From positions 1 to 9,843 of the forward strand of contig CACZHN010000085.1 in the NCBI GenBank assembly GCA_902780985.1: 9,843 nt of DNA, read 5' to 3'. A program made the translations under genes and the position numbers. Source of the DNA: an uncultured Lachnospiraceae bacterium. GTDB taxonomy: Bacteria; Bacillota_A; Clostridia; Lachnospirales; Lachnospiraceae. The notes under the pieces are model-generated. The model had not been told where the DNA came from, searched no databases, and worked only from the letters and a program-made list of their open reading frames with translations. Positions 1 through 7,537 of the stretch are shown in pieces (position 1 is the stretch's first letter; every line of letters begins with the position of its first letter).

Positions 1-602
1 GGAGAAAATTCCTCCTGAAATTTTTTGGATACGTATATCATTTGTGCGGGGCTGATAGGATCACCTTCATAGTATCCGCATATAGTAAATTCTTTTTCGA
101 TAGTTTCATTATCATTTGTTATGACAAGCTTTACCTTGCTTCCTATTTCATATGGTATATCAAGAGCATCTAGGATGACCGTACTTAAGACAGCTTCATC
201 TTCCGCTTCAGGCATTCTGCCTGCTACTGGATAACTGAAGGAATCTTTTGCATTTTGATCCTGTCCGTAATAGTACTCGATATGAAGCTTGTTAAGTTCT
301 TCACTTATATCCATTCCCACAAGGATTCTGTATGAAATGCGTTTGAGTTTAGGATCGTCTTTTATCTGATCATATTCTGTTTCAGTGAGATATTTGAATC
401 CGGCATGGCATTTACCTCCAACCTGTCGCATGGTAGATTCCTGAATTTCGTTAAACATGCTTCCTCCTACCGTAAAAAGAGTTGAAAAAAGCAGACTTGT
501 AAGAATTACAGCAAGTACGAGTATCAGGTATTTATTCAGCTTTACTTTTATACCACTGACAGCTAGGTTGCTTACGGCTTTTTTATTATTTACTTTCTTC
601 AT
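1..602 (-). CDS. FtsX-like ABC transporter permease, N-terminal part (cut by window edge)
   Basis: An open frame begins with ATG at 602-600, preceded by an AGGAAG Shine-Dalgarno (SD) site at suitable distance, and runs off the left edge; about 200 residues are visible. It begins with a basic cytoplasmic stretch (MKKVNNKKAVSNL), then one hydrophobic membrane segment at about residues 24-45, then a soluble extracytoplasmic region carrying acidic and polar sequence to the edge. This matches the start of MacB/FtsX-type permeases, in which a first membrane helix is followed by a large extracellular domain and three more helices that would lie outside the window. The ATPase gene ends 33 nt upstream, so the two form one exporter operon. 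Such transporters move peptides, lipoproteins or lipids or perform mechanotransmission; the substrate cannot be told from this fragment. Confidence 0.88.
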   Translation of the reverse strand, partial: MKKVNNKKAVSNLAVSGIKVKLNKYLILVLAVILTSLLFSTLFTVGGSMFNEIQESTMRQVGGKCHAGFKYLTETEYDQIKDDPKLKRISYRILVGMDISEELNKLHIEYYYGQDQNAKDSFSYPVAGRMPEAEDEAVLSTVILDALDIPYEIGSKVKLVITNDNETIEKEFTICGYYEGDPISPAQMIYVSKKFQEEFS

Positions 603-635
603 GATGTCACTTCCTTATTGATGAAATGTATTCAT

Positions 636-1307
636 TCATATAGTGTTGACGATATGTCCGTCTTCGATCCTGATGGTTCTGTCAGCCAGCTGAGCAATCT
701 CGTCATTATGTGTGATCATAACGATGGTCTGGTTGAACTTTCGTCCTGTAGTCTTAAGAAGTCCCAGAACATCCTGGCTGGTCTTTGTATCAAGATTTCC
801 GGTAGGCTCATCTGCGAGTATTATTGCAGGCTTTGAAGCAAGAGCTCTTGCTATAGCCACACGCTGCTGCTGACCTCCGGAAAGCTTAGAAGGAAGTACA
901 TCCAGCTTATGTGATATTCCGAGGGTTTCGACTACATTATCTATAAAATCCTTATCAACCTTTTTTCCGTCCAGCTGAAGAGGAAGGACTATATTGTCGT
1001 ATACGGATATGGATGGTACAAGATTGAAACTCTGGAATATAAATCCGATCTTTCTTCTTCTGAAAATGCAAAGAGCATCGCCCTTCAGCTTCGATATATC
1101 TTTATCATCTATTATGACTTTTCCTGATGTAGGATTATCAAGTCCCCCAAGCATATGAAGAAGGGTTGACTTACCGCTTCCGCTTGTACCGATAATGCTG
1201 ACGAATTCACCGCGCTCTACCGTAAGACTTACATCGTCAAGGGCTTTGCAAAGTGTCTCGCCCTCTCCGTAATATTTTTTAAGATTCTCCGCAACCAAAA
1301 TACTCAT
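636..1307 (-). CDS. ABC transporter ATP-binding protein, MacB/LolD type
   Basis: A complete 223-residue nucleotide-binding subunit. All ATPase motifs are intact: Walker A GTSGSGKST at residues 40-48, Q-loop glutamine Q92 in FIFQSFNL, signature LSGGQQQ at 142-148, Walker B IILADE ending in catalytic E167, D-loop NLD, and switch histidine H200. The length and the ADEPTGNLD wording are typical of the MacB/LolD/FtsE group that pairs with FtsX-like permeases, and such a permease begins 33 nt downstream. The ATG start has an AGGAGGGG SD four bases away. It hydrolyses ATP on the cytoplasmic side to drive the permease. A terminator just upstream (1418-1455) separates it from the SUFU gene, so it probably has its own promoter in 1308-1417. 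It lies too far from the window's two-component genes to assign regulation by them, although many such exporters are controlled that way. Confidence 0.95.
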   Translation of the reverse strand: MSILVAENLKKYYGEGETLCKALDDVSLTVERGEFVSIIGTSGSGKSTLLHMLGGLDNPTSGKVIIDDKDISKLKGDALCIFRRRKIGFIFQSFNLVPSISVYDNIVLPLQLDGKKVDKDFIDNVVETLGISHKLDVLPSKLSGGQQQRVAIARALASKPAIILADEPTGNLDTKTSQDVLGLLKTTGRKFNQTIVMITHNDEIAQLADRTIRIEDGHIVNTI

Positions 1308-1415
1308 GATGCCCCTCCTGAATGTATGTAAATATACTTTGTTTCTTTTACTTAATGCATAATATCATATAATTATTGCAAGATTCTTTCTGAAATCTTT
1401 CAAATCTGAAAGAAT
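1308..1415 (-). promoter_or_regulatory. Upstream region of the ABC exporter operon with an 18-bp dyad
   Basis: This AT-rich leader lies between the upstream terminator and the exporter ATPase, so it should contain the promoter. On the minus strand it holds a perfect inverted repeat TCTTTCA-GATT-TGAAAGA (1396-1413), and the heptamer TTTCAGA occurs twice with a 16-base period (1405-1411 and 1389-1395). Further down are TTGCAA and several TAT-rich -10-like hexamers (TATGAT, TATTAT), but no pair has both good sequence and 16-18 base spacing. A poor -35 element beside a repeat would suit an activator-dependent promoter; that is inference. Confidence 0.35.
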
Positions 1416-1417
1416 TT

Positions 1418-1455
1418 AAAAAATCACACCCGAAATTTTCGGCTTCGGGTGTGAT
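1418..1455 (-). terminator. Rho-independent terminator after the SUFU gene
   Basis: On the minus strand a perfect stem (arms TCACACCCGAA / TTCGGGTGTGA at 1444-1454 and 1424-1434, plus one flanking A-T pair) closes a 9-base loop and is followed directly by six T residues (1418-1423). It lies 17 bases past the stop codon of the SUFU-domain gene and ends that transcription unit. The plus strand lacks a T-run after the stem, so it acts in one direction. Confidence 0.92.
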
Positions 1456-1471
1456 ATTACTGCAATGCCTG

Positions 1472-2530
1472 TCAGATATAACGGTTTTCGTTAATATTTG
1501 TAAGATTCTTTCCCTTCAGGAAGCTGTCTACTCCGTTATCTACTATATCCTGAAATTCATCCTTTGTTATAAGTCTGAGCCATAAAAGATTTATCTTATC
1601 CCCCATAAAGTCGTCGTACTTTGGAGCCGGTATATCGCTTAACACTCTTGAATTAAGGAATAAGAGATAATCGTATCCCGGAATCTCATTGAAAGGAATG
1701 GTATGTCCGTGACCGAGGAAAGTCTGCTCCTGCCAAGGCAGTGAAGCAAGAAATGACATGGCCGAATATACCTTTTCCACATCCTTCTCCATCTCTGCCT
1801 CACAGGCAAATCCCAGTTCCATTCTTCGATAATCAAGATATTTATCCTGATAAGTCATTTCGACTCTCGGCATAGGTATCATGCTGACACCCAGGGTTAT
1901 ACCATACAACTTATCGTCTTTCCTTCCCTGAGCGATTGCTTTAGGAGGAAATGTATCATTATCTATTGCATAATATTTATCGTGCTGACCGAAGAAATTT
2001 TCAAGTGCGGCTATATGGCTGTCCTGAACCTTTCCCCAGTAATCTTCATCATCGAAGAATTCCCAAAATTTTCTCGACTTGTTGAGTTCTTCTTCGAACT
2101 TCTTATAAGCCTGCTTAAGTTCCCAGGCAAAAGGGCTGATTCCCTTAGCATAAACGGAATATCCCGGAAAGTTTTCATATCCGCTGAATCCGGGAATGAC
2201 AGCTATGATCTTATCTCCCGAAAGAAGCGCTGCCGCATCTCCTTCTTCAAACCATTCGATTGAAAGGCTCTCATCATCCAACTCGATTCCGGCTATATCA
2301 TGATCTACAAATTCTTCCGGCATGGTGGGCTCGCGGCCTTCCTCAACAAAAGCTTCCTTCATATCTTTAGCGGCTTTCACTCTGTTGCATACCCAGCAGG
2401 ACTTAAGCTCCGGCTCTTCACTTTCGGGATTCAGCCAGAGATAAAAGAAGTAAGTTCTGTCGGTTTTTTCTACAAAAGCCTGCATATCACCTACCGGTGA
2501 CCAGTCTTCAACAATGATTTCAGATTCCAT
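1472..2530 (-). CDS. Suppressor-of-fused (SUFU) domain protein, possible immunity-type protein
   Basis: A 352-residue soluble protein without signal peptide or membrane segment. The C-terminal half (about residues 185-335) reads like the bacterial SUFU domain: a short strand with GVSMIPMPRVE, then RRMELGFACE, a helix leading to the LGHGHTIPF motif at about 272-280, then FLNSRVLSDIP and a closing LLWLRLITKDEFQ stretch. The N-terminal half (1-150), with EWFEEGDAAALLSGDKIIAV, is a conserved-looking companion region I cannot name. In bacteria SUFU proteins are known as immunity proteins of polymorphic toxin systems and as stand-alone proteins; no toxin gene is visible here, so the immunity role is only a possibility. 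The ATG start has an AAGGGG SD, and the upstream lipoprotein gene ends 17 nt before it, so they are cotranscribed. A strong terminator follows. Confidence 0.78.
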   Translation of the reverse strand: MESEIIVEDWSPVGDMQAFVEKTDRTYFFYLWLNPESEEPELKSCWVCNRVKAAKDMKEAFVEEGREPTMPEEFVDHDIAGIELDDESLSIEWFEEGDAAALLSGDKIIAVIPGFSGYENFPGYSVYAKGISPFAWELKQAYKKFEEELNKSRKFWEFFDDEDYWGKVQDSHIAALENFFGQHDKYYAIDNDTFPPKAIAQGRKDDKLYGITLGVSMIPMPRVEMTYQDKYLDYRRMELGFACEAEMEKDVEKVYSAMSFLASLPWQEQTFLGHGHTIPFNEIPGYDYLLFLNSRVLSDIPAPKYDDFMGDKINLLWLRLITKDEFQDIVDNGVDSFLKGKNLTNINENRYI

Positions 2531-2547
2531 ATTGTTCCCCTTTGTTA

Positions 2548-3843
2548 TTAATTCACTGCATTGTCTATAGCGGTAAAAAAGTCCGTATTTTCAACTCTAT
2601 ATACTGTACCGTCTATTATTATATATTCATTATCTACCAATGTATATTCCGAAATAAACCCATATTCATCCGTAAATGCTATGTTATAAGAATTTCTTTC
2701 GGCTTTAACGGCTTCGGGATCTTCTATTGTTTTCTTTATTTTCAGAGTATGAAATGCATGCCTCAGGGAATCGATAGTCTCCCTGTCGGTTATACTTTCG
2801 GTATCGATCATAACTTCGGTCATCGACGGCTCTATAAATTCGATAAACTTTTCTCCGTGGAGATTAATACCGTTATCTGTCAGCACATATTTACCTGTAG
2901 GATCATAGTAAAACTCGATAGTATATCCCGGATCATCCTCAATCACTACATATCCGTCGGATATATCTTCAGTCAGCAGACATGTTCTGTATATGGAATA
3001 TCCTGCTTCATCACCGTTCTCCATGGTATCGGATATATAACCTTCGTAATAAGCCGCCATCTGATTACTTTCTTCATTGAAGGTGGCGTTTTCGTCAAGA
3101 GAGGTTACGAATTTTATAAACTCCTCATCACTGCTGTATATATTAAGGTTACATTTTGAAATGAACAGATTTTCCCAACGACTATTTTGGAGTTCAAGAA
3201 CTGCCGGGATTATCAAACCTCTTTCTCTGAGGGAGGCTTCCGCATCGGAATCAGCCTCGGACTTTTCCGATTCGATATATTCCCAGAAAGGAGTGAGTAT
3301 TTCATCCTGATTTTTCGAATACTCATACTCTTTTGCCCGTTCTCCGTTTTTATAAACTATGATTTTTCCTCTGTTTAAGACAACCATATATATATCTTTG
3401 TCAATTCTGTATTGGAACAGGTGCTTTCCGTAGGTGAATTCTTCGGTTCCCGCTTCCGAAAGATGAAGTATTACAGCGGCATCATCATAGCTTATGGGTG
3501 AATATGATTTAAAGGTTTTGATGAATTTATTCCCCATAAATCCTTCTTCACCGCCGTCATATATATCCACATCGGCTGTAATATATGCAAATTCGCCGTC
3601 TTCTATTTTAGGATAAGTATCAAGATAATCGTAAACCGGGATACATTCGTTTGAAACTTCGATAAGGTCGTCGTCGACTCTCATTACATAAAATCCCGCA
3701 TTCTCTTCGGAAGTGATATCCAGCCAATCTGTCACATCTTCATGACCGTTTGTCTGGACGGTGGTCTTTCCTGTATCTTTTCCGCATCCCGATAATGCTG
3801 CGACTATAGATAATGCTATTATAATCCCCTTAAATCTCTTCAT
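2548..3843 (-). CDS. Lipoprotein of unknown function
   Basis: A 431-residue protein that starts with a signal peptide of the lipoprotein class: MKRFKG, a hydrophobic core, and lipobox LSGC with the modified cysteine at C20. The mature protein should be anchored on the outer face of the cytoplasmic membrane. The rest is acidic, rich in aromatic residues and beta-strand-like, with no catalytic motif I recognise. The last hundred residues, with an INxL-like 'IDSLRHAFHTLKIKKTIEDPEAV' arrangement followed by short strands, resemble small C-terminal domains of other Firmicutes lipoproteins, but I cannot name the family. The SD (AAAGG) is about 12 bases from the ATG, which is rather far, so translation may be modest. 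The esterase gene ends 96 nt upstream with no clear terminator between; the SUFU gene follows after 17 nt. Confidence 0.85.
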   Translation of the reverse strand: MKRFKGIIIALSIVAALSGCGKDTGKTTVQTNGHEDVTDWLDITSEENAGFYVMRVDDDLIEVSNECIPVYDYLDTYPKIEDGEFAYITADVDIYDGGEEGFMGNKFIKTFKSYSPISYDDAAVILHLSEAGTEEFTYGKHLFQYRIDKDIYMVVLNRGKIIVYKNGERAKEYEYSKNQDEILTPFWEYIESEKSEADSDAEASLRERGLIIPAVLELQNSRWENLFISKCNLNIYSSDEEFIKFVTSLDENATFNEESNQMAAYYEGYISDTMENGDEAGYSIYRTCLLTEDISDGYVVIEDDPGYTIEFYYDPTGKYVLTDNGINLHGEKFIEFIEPSMTEVMIDTESITDRETIDSLRHAFHTLKIKKTIEDPEAVKAERNSYNIAFTDEYGFISEYTLVDNEYIIIDGTVYRVENTDFFTAIDNAVN

Positions 3844-3939
3844 ATTCCGTTAATACCTTTCCTTATATTTGGTGAATCCCCTGTTTATATAACGAATCAG
3901 CACGGAAGATTTATGGGATCATTAAGATTGTAACATATA

Positions 3940-5385
3940 TTAAAGGGAATTTGTGAAATACTCCAGCAGAAGGTCCGGAACATACTGATAGTGATGGCTT
4001 TTATAAATTTTTACCTTATATGTGGTAACGCCCGCCTGTTCCAATCTTTCCTGTAAATGATCTACGCCTTCCAGTGTGGAATCGTTATCGCCGAAATACT
4101 CTTCGTAATCTTCATCTTCTTCGTCTCCTGCGGTTATCACAAGATTTCTGTCATAAGAGTCGCATCTCTCGAAATATCCGTATTCATTCTTATATTCCTC
4201 ATAATCCTCAACACAGGTAAAGTATGGAGTCCAGAACGTCGGACTACCGATTATATAATTTTTGAATGGCTTATTTTCGTATCTGTCAAAGTTAAATGCA
4301 GCATAATGGGTAAAGACTCCTCCCTGGGAATGACCGAACAGAGTTGAGTTTTCAAAATCAAAGTTGTATCTTTCGTTCAGATAAGGCATCAGATTATCCG
4401 TGATAAAGTCCAGAAATTCCTTCTTTCTGTCACAGAGTATGCTGCCGCGCAGCTCGTTATCCCATCCGTCCAGGTCATATGCAAAGCCTATGGTTATAAG
4501 TATCTGCGGATCGGCTTTACCCTCCTTCATGGCCTCATAAAGGGACGTCACATCGTTGAATCGCCATACCGCATCCGTCATGGCTAAAACAGGATAAGCC
4601 TTTGCACTGTCATAATCCGGCGGAGTTACCACATGGATTGTAAAGTTGAGATCCAGTTCCTCATCATACATATGATATTCGGAAATGTAATCCTTGATCG
4701 CGGAAACCTTCTCTTCATCCATCTCCCAGTACATACTTTCACTGTTCTGATTGCTCATGCTTCCGTAATAATAATCTAGGTAATGCTCTATATATTCCTG
4801 AGTTGTTGTCTCGTAATCATTCTCAGCTACAGCCTCAAAAAGCTTTATAGAATTGTTATATTCAATATCTGTCGGAACTTTCTGGTGACCGTTTGCTATA
4901 TCCTCATCATATTCGGCTCTTAATTTTGTTTTCGCATCTTCAAGATTATCAAAAGAAACCTCTTCGATTTCCCAGCTGCCGTCAACTTGATCAACATGCA
5001 TAAATTCAACAGTTCCCGAACCTCCGTCATATCCGGCAGGAGGCAGCGGATTGAAAACAGGTTCTTCATTTACGATGGCACCGAAGCCTTCACAGTAAAG
5101 AATCTTATCCTTCAGATTGCTGTAATCCTCTTCTGCTGCATCTGATTCGGAAGCCTGTGCTGATTCCCACGGCTTATCAAGGAGCATAAATTCTGTTTCT
5201 TCCGCAGCTGCAAGCTCTTTTTCGGTCATGTGATTATTTAGCAGATTATCTTGTTTTGATACAGCCGAAGTACTTTCGATTTCGGTAGTAGCAATTGGTG
5301 TATCGGAGTTACTGCATCCGCATACTCCAAATATCATTACTGCAGACAGTAAAACCGCAGCTGTTCTTTTAAAACACTTCTTCAT
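3940..5385 (-). CDS. Lipoprotein-anchored putative esterase, EsteraseD (BesA/IroE-like) fold
   Basis: A 481-residue exported protein. A basic start and hydrophobic core end in VCGC, a lipobox-like site with C24 as the probable lipid-modified cysteine, followed by a Ser/Thr/acidic linker. Residues of about 240-481 form an alpha/beta-hydrolase of the putative-esterase family (Pfam EsteraseD): HVVTPPDYDSAKAYPVLAMTD near the start, nucleophile elbow GHSQGG with S353, an acidic candidate in the ITAGDEEDE stretch near D421, and histidine H464 or H465 in SHHYQYVP. That layout resembles the siderophore esterases BesA and IroE, but the family also contains acyl-transferases and esterases of other substrates, so the substrate is open. 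Residues 60-235 form an extra region I do not recognise. The SD (GGAGG) is eight bases before the ATG and lies inside the hairpin at 5388-5441, suggesting control of expression. Confidence 0.85.
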   Translation of the reverse strand: MKKCFKRTAAVLLSAVMIFGVCGCSNSDTPIATTEIESTSAVSKQDNLLNNHMTEKELAAAEETEFMLLDKPWESAQASESDAAEEDYSNLKDKILYCEGFGAIVNEEPVFNPLPPAGYDGGSGTVEFMHVDQVDGSWEIEEVSFDNLEDAKTKLRAEYDEDIANGHQKVPTDIEYNNSIKLFEAVAENDYETTTQEYIEHYLDYYYGSMSNQNSESMYWEMDEEKVSAIKDYISEYHMYDEELDLNFTIHVVTPPDYDSAKAYPVLAMTDAVWRFNDVTSLYEAMKEGKADPQILITIGFAYDLDGWDNELRGSILCDRKKEFLDFITDNLMPYLNERYNFDFENSTLFGHSQGGVFTHYAAFNFDRYENKPFKNYIIGSPTFWTPYFTCVEDYEEYKNEYGYFERCDSYDRNLVITAGDEEDEDYEEYFGDNDSTLEGVDHLQERLEQAGVTTYKVKIYKSHHYQYVPDLLLEYFTNSL

Positions 5386-5387
5386 TT

Positions 5388-5441
5388 AAAAAACCTCCAT
5401 ATTGTTTTGCTAATAGGGATATTAGCAGACCAACATGGAGG
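5388..5441 (-). terminator. Hairpin plus T-run: terminator whose 3' arm contains the next gene's ribosome binding site
   Basis: On the minus strand the outer arms CCTCCATGTTG (5431-5441) and CAATATGGAGG (5394-5404) pair over 11 positions with one G-U wobble. After a 3x3 internal loop the inner arms TGCTAAT and ATTAGCA (5421-5427, 5408-5414) pair perfectly around a six-base loop. Six T residues follow at once (5388-5393), the form of an intrinsic terminator for the kinase operon, whose stop codon is 22 bases upstream. The 3' arm holds GGAGG, the only good SD for the esterase, whose ATG begins right after TTTTTTAA. If transcription reads through, the SD would be paired; the structure could therefore be a plain terminator, an attenuator or a translational switch. 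Confidence 0.75.
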
Positions 5442-5463
5442 TGATAGGAATTCTATATGGATT

Positions 5464-6858
5464 TTATATGGAGATGAGTTTTATTTCAGCTGCAACTCCA
5501 TCAGGTTCATTGGTAAGAGATGCGGTACCACCCTGTTTTGTGATGATAAGATTCGCAAGATAAAGTCCCAGACCGCTTCCGCCGCTTCTGCCGGTTCTTG
5601 ATGAATCGGCTCTGTAGAAAGGCTCAAAGAGATGGGGAAGATCCTTTTCATCTATATGAGCTCCCTTGTTTCGTATGCTTGTTACTATATTATTTCCGTT
5701 CTTTACGGAGGCTATCTCTATTTCCGAGCCTTCTTTTGAATATAAAACCGCATTACTGATAAAGGCGCCGACTGCAAGAGCCGTAAGCTCCGCATTTCCT
5801 TCAAAGAACAGATCGGAAGCTATATTCATTTTTACGGTAATGTTTTTTACTGTAAACAGATCTTCCGACTGAAGCAGTTTTGTATTCAGCACATCAGACA
5901 TATTTACGGTGGTCTTGACCATTTCATCCGAGGACTGCATTCTGGATGCGGTGAGAATCTCATTTATAAGAGCTTCTATCTGTTTCACCGTACGAAGTGA
6001 TTTGGACAGATAAGTATCATGATCCTCGTAAGGCTCAATTCCTTCAATCATTCCGCGGATATGTCCTTCCAGTACTGTCACGGGAGTTTTTAACTCATGA
6101 GATGCGGCTGCAAAGAACATTTCCTTCTGGTTTTCAAGTTCCCTGACTCTTGTTATCTCATCTTCCAGCTCCTTGATCTTCTGATTCAGTGCGGAGGACA
6201 TCGCGTTAAGATTCCGTGCCAGATCCCCTATCTCATCATGTCTTTTAGTATTACATCTGGCATCGAAATCCATATCTGCCATTTTCTGTGAAACCAGGCT
6301 CAGTTGTCTGACAGGTCCGGCAAAGAGATATGCATATATAAAAGAACTTACAAGAGAAATAAGTGTAAGTATCAGAATTATCTGCTTATAGCTTCCTGCA
6401 AGAGCCCGGGGGATCAGATTATGCTTCTCACCGTAATCATAATACTGCAGCATGTAGTCGGTATCATCATCGGTAAAGGCGATGGCGTAGGAACCGAAAT
6501 AGCTGTTATCATCAAGCTTATCCATGGCTTTATTAACTTCCTCCATGGATTTAAGGCTGCGGCGTCCGATGGTATTTACAGGAGTGTTATAGGCTCCGTT
6601 TATATAATCCTCCTGAATATAGATAGCTATATCCATCCCGGTTCTTTCGATAAAATCGTCGATAAGCATTCCGCCCTTTGCTCTCGGCGTATGTGCAAGG
6701 GTTTCTATCAGATCATCCAGTTCATCTCTCGGGGAATACATCATTTCCGGTGTTTTGGAATAAAGAACAAAGCATATCAGAAAGCCGGATAAAAACTGAA
6801 CGATAAAGGATATAAGGAAGACTTTGAATGATAATCTGTTAAACATCTTTCTTATCAA
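5464..6858 (-). CDS. Sensor histidine kinase, membrane-bound, with HAMP domain
   Basis: A 464-residue two-component kinase. Membrane helices at about residues 11-33 and 158-179 enclose an extracytoplasmic sensor region of roughly 120 residues; a HAMP linker follows (about 180-232), then the dimerisation domain with the phosphorylated histidine H254 in AASHELKTPV, and a catalytic domain with N369 (N box), DLPHLFEPFYR (F box) and the glycine-rich GGSGLGLYLAN. All key residues are present. The sizeable external domain argues against the intramembrane-sensing BceS type. The start is a TTG at 6858-6856 because AGGGGG lies seven bases before it; the first ATG (6846) would be about 19 bases from that SD. 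The frame overlaps the response regulator gene by 20 nt, so the two are translationally coupled partners. The sensed signal is unknown. Confidence 0.95.
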   Translation of the reverse strand: MIRKMFNRLSFKVFLISFIVQFLSGFLICFVLYSKTPEMMYSPRDELDDLIETLAHTPRAKGGMLIDDFIERTGMDIAIYIQEDYINGAYNTPVNTIGRRSLKSMEEVNKAMDKLDDNSYFGSYAIAFTDDDTDYMLQYYDYGEKHNLIPRALAGSYKQIILILTLISLVSSFIYAYLFAGPVRQLSLVSQKMADMDFDARCNTKRHDEIGDLARNLNAMSSALNQKIKELEDEITRVRELENQKEMFFAAASHELKTPVTVLEGHIRGMIEGIEPYEDHDTYLSKSLRTVKQIEALINEILTASRMQSSDEMVKTTVNMSDVLNTKLLQSEDLFTVKNITVKMNIASDLFFEGNAELTALAVGAFISNAVLYSKEGSEIEIASVKNGNNIVTSIRNKGAHIDEKDLPHLFEPFYRADSSRTGRSGGSGLGLYLANLIITKQGGTASLTNEPDGVAAEIKLISI

Positions 6859-7537
6859 TCTTATACCCCCTGCCTCTGACGGTTTCTATATATTCTCCGC
6901 CGATCTTATGACGAAGATTCTTGATATGGCTGTCCACTATTCTTTCATCCACAAGGGAATCGAAGTCCCAGAGAAGATTCAGAAGCATCTCACGGCTGAA
7001 AACTCTTCCCGGATTCTTTGCAAGAGTATGGAGTATATCGAATTCTCTGGAGGTAAGTTCAACATTACGTCCTTCCACGGTTACCTCCATAGTATCTGTA
7101 TTGATGATTATATTCCCGCAGACAAGCACTGAGTCATGTCTGGCCTGAGCCGAATCGTTTCGCCTCAGGAGAGCATTCACCTTACGGATAAATACAGGCA
7201 TAGAGAAAGGCTTTGTGACATAGTCGTCTGCCATTAAGTCATACCCCTTGATCTGTGACTTATCATCGTTCAACGCGGAAAGGAATATTACAGGAACATC
7301 CGACTGCTTCTTTATAACCTCACAAACACCGAAACCGTCGATCTTCGGAATCATGATATCCAGGATCACCAGATCATAGCTTCCCTTTGAAAACTGTGAT
7401 ATGGCTTCTACTCCGTCAACGGCAAGAACTACCTCGAAACCTTCATGGCTGAGGTAGTTCTTGAGAAGTTCTCTTATTTCAGGCTCATCTTCAACGATCA
7501 GAAGCCTTTTTCTTGTTTCGGATTTAATAGAATTCAT
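6839..7537 (-). CDS. OmpR/PhoB-family response regulator
   Basis: A 232-residue regulator with the usual two domains. The receiver (about residues 10-125) has the acidic pocket E16/D17, phospho-acceptor D60 in VILDIMIP, S87 and K109 in TKPF. The C-terminal winged helix (about 135-230) has LTSREFDILHTLAKNPGRVFSREMLLNLLW, the recognition-helix stretch RIVDSHIKNLRHKIG and the closing hairpin VRGRGYKI. It should be phosphorylated by the kinase encoded immediately downstream and bind DNA as a dimer; its targets are not known. The ATG overlaps the stop codon of the upstream hydrolase gene by one base (TAATG), and no strong SD precedes it, so expression probably depends on ribosomes that finish the upstream gene. 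This ties a signalling pair to the hydrolase/HxlR genes. Confidence 0.96.
   Translation of the reverse strand: MNSIKSETRKRLLIVEDEPEIRELLKNYLSHEGFEVVLAVDGVEAISQFSKGSYDLVILDIMIPKIDGFGVCEVIKKQSDVPVIFLSALNDDKSQIKGYDLMADDYVTKPFSMPVFIRKVNALLRRNDSAQARHDSVLVCGNIIINTDTMEVTVEGRNVELTSREFDILHTLAKNPGRVFSREMLLNLLWDFDSLVDERIVDSHIKNLRHKIGGEYIETVRGRGYKIDKKDV

Noticed and set aside
1472..2530. A full toxin-immunity locus around the SUFU gene
   Set aside because: No secreted toxin with a recognisable export or toxin domain is next to it; the neighbours are an esterase and an unassigned lipoprotein.
2542..3159. A 205-codon open frame on the plus strand opposite the unknown lipoprotein
   Set aside because: It is antisense to a lipoprotein gene with a clear signal peptide, has an unusual Ile/Phe/Tyr/Cys-rich composition typical of a shadow frame, and has no convincing SD.
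3844..3939. A separate promoter or terminator between the esterase and lipoprotein genes
   Set aside because: There is an AT-rich TATATA stretch and a weak TGATCCC/GGGATTCA pairing across a long loop, but no paired -35 and no T-run, so neither call is supportable.
6304..6792. A 162-codon plus-strand open frame opposite the histidine kinase
   Set aside because: It lies wholly inside the intact kinase gene on the other strand and matches no family I recognise.
1..7537. A Bce-type antimicrobial peptide resistance module (two-component system plus exporter)
   Set aside because: The kinase has a large external sensor domain, unlike BceS, and the ABC genes are separated from the kinase by three genes and two terminator-like hairpins. 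The visible permease fragment does not decide its class.
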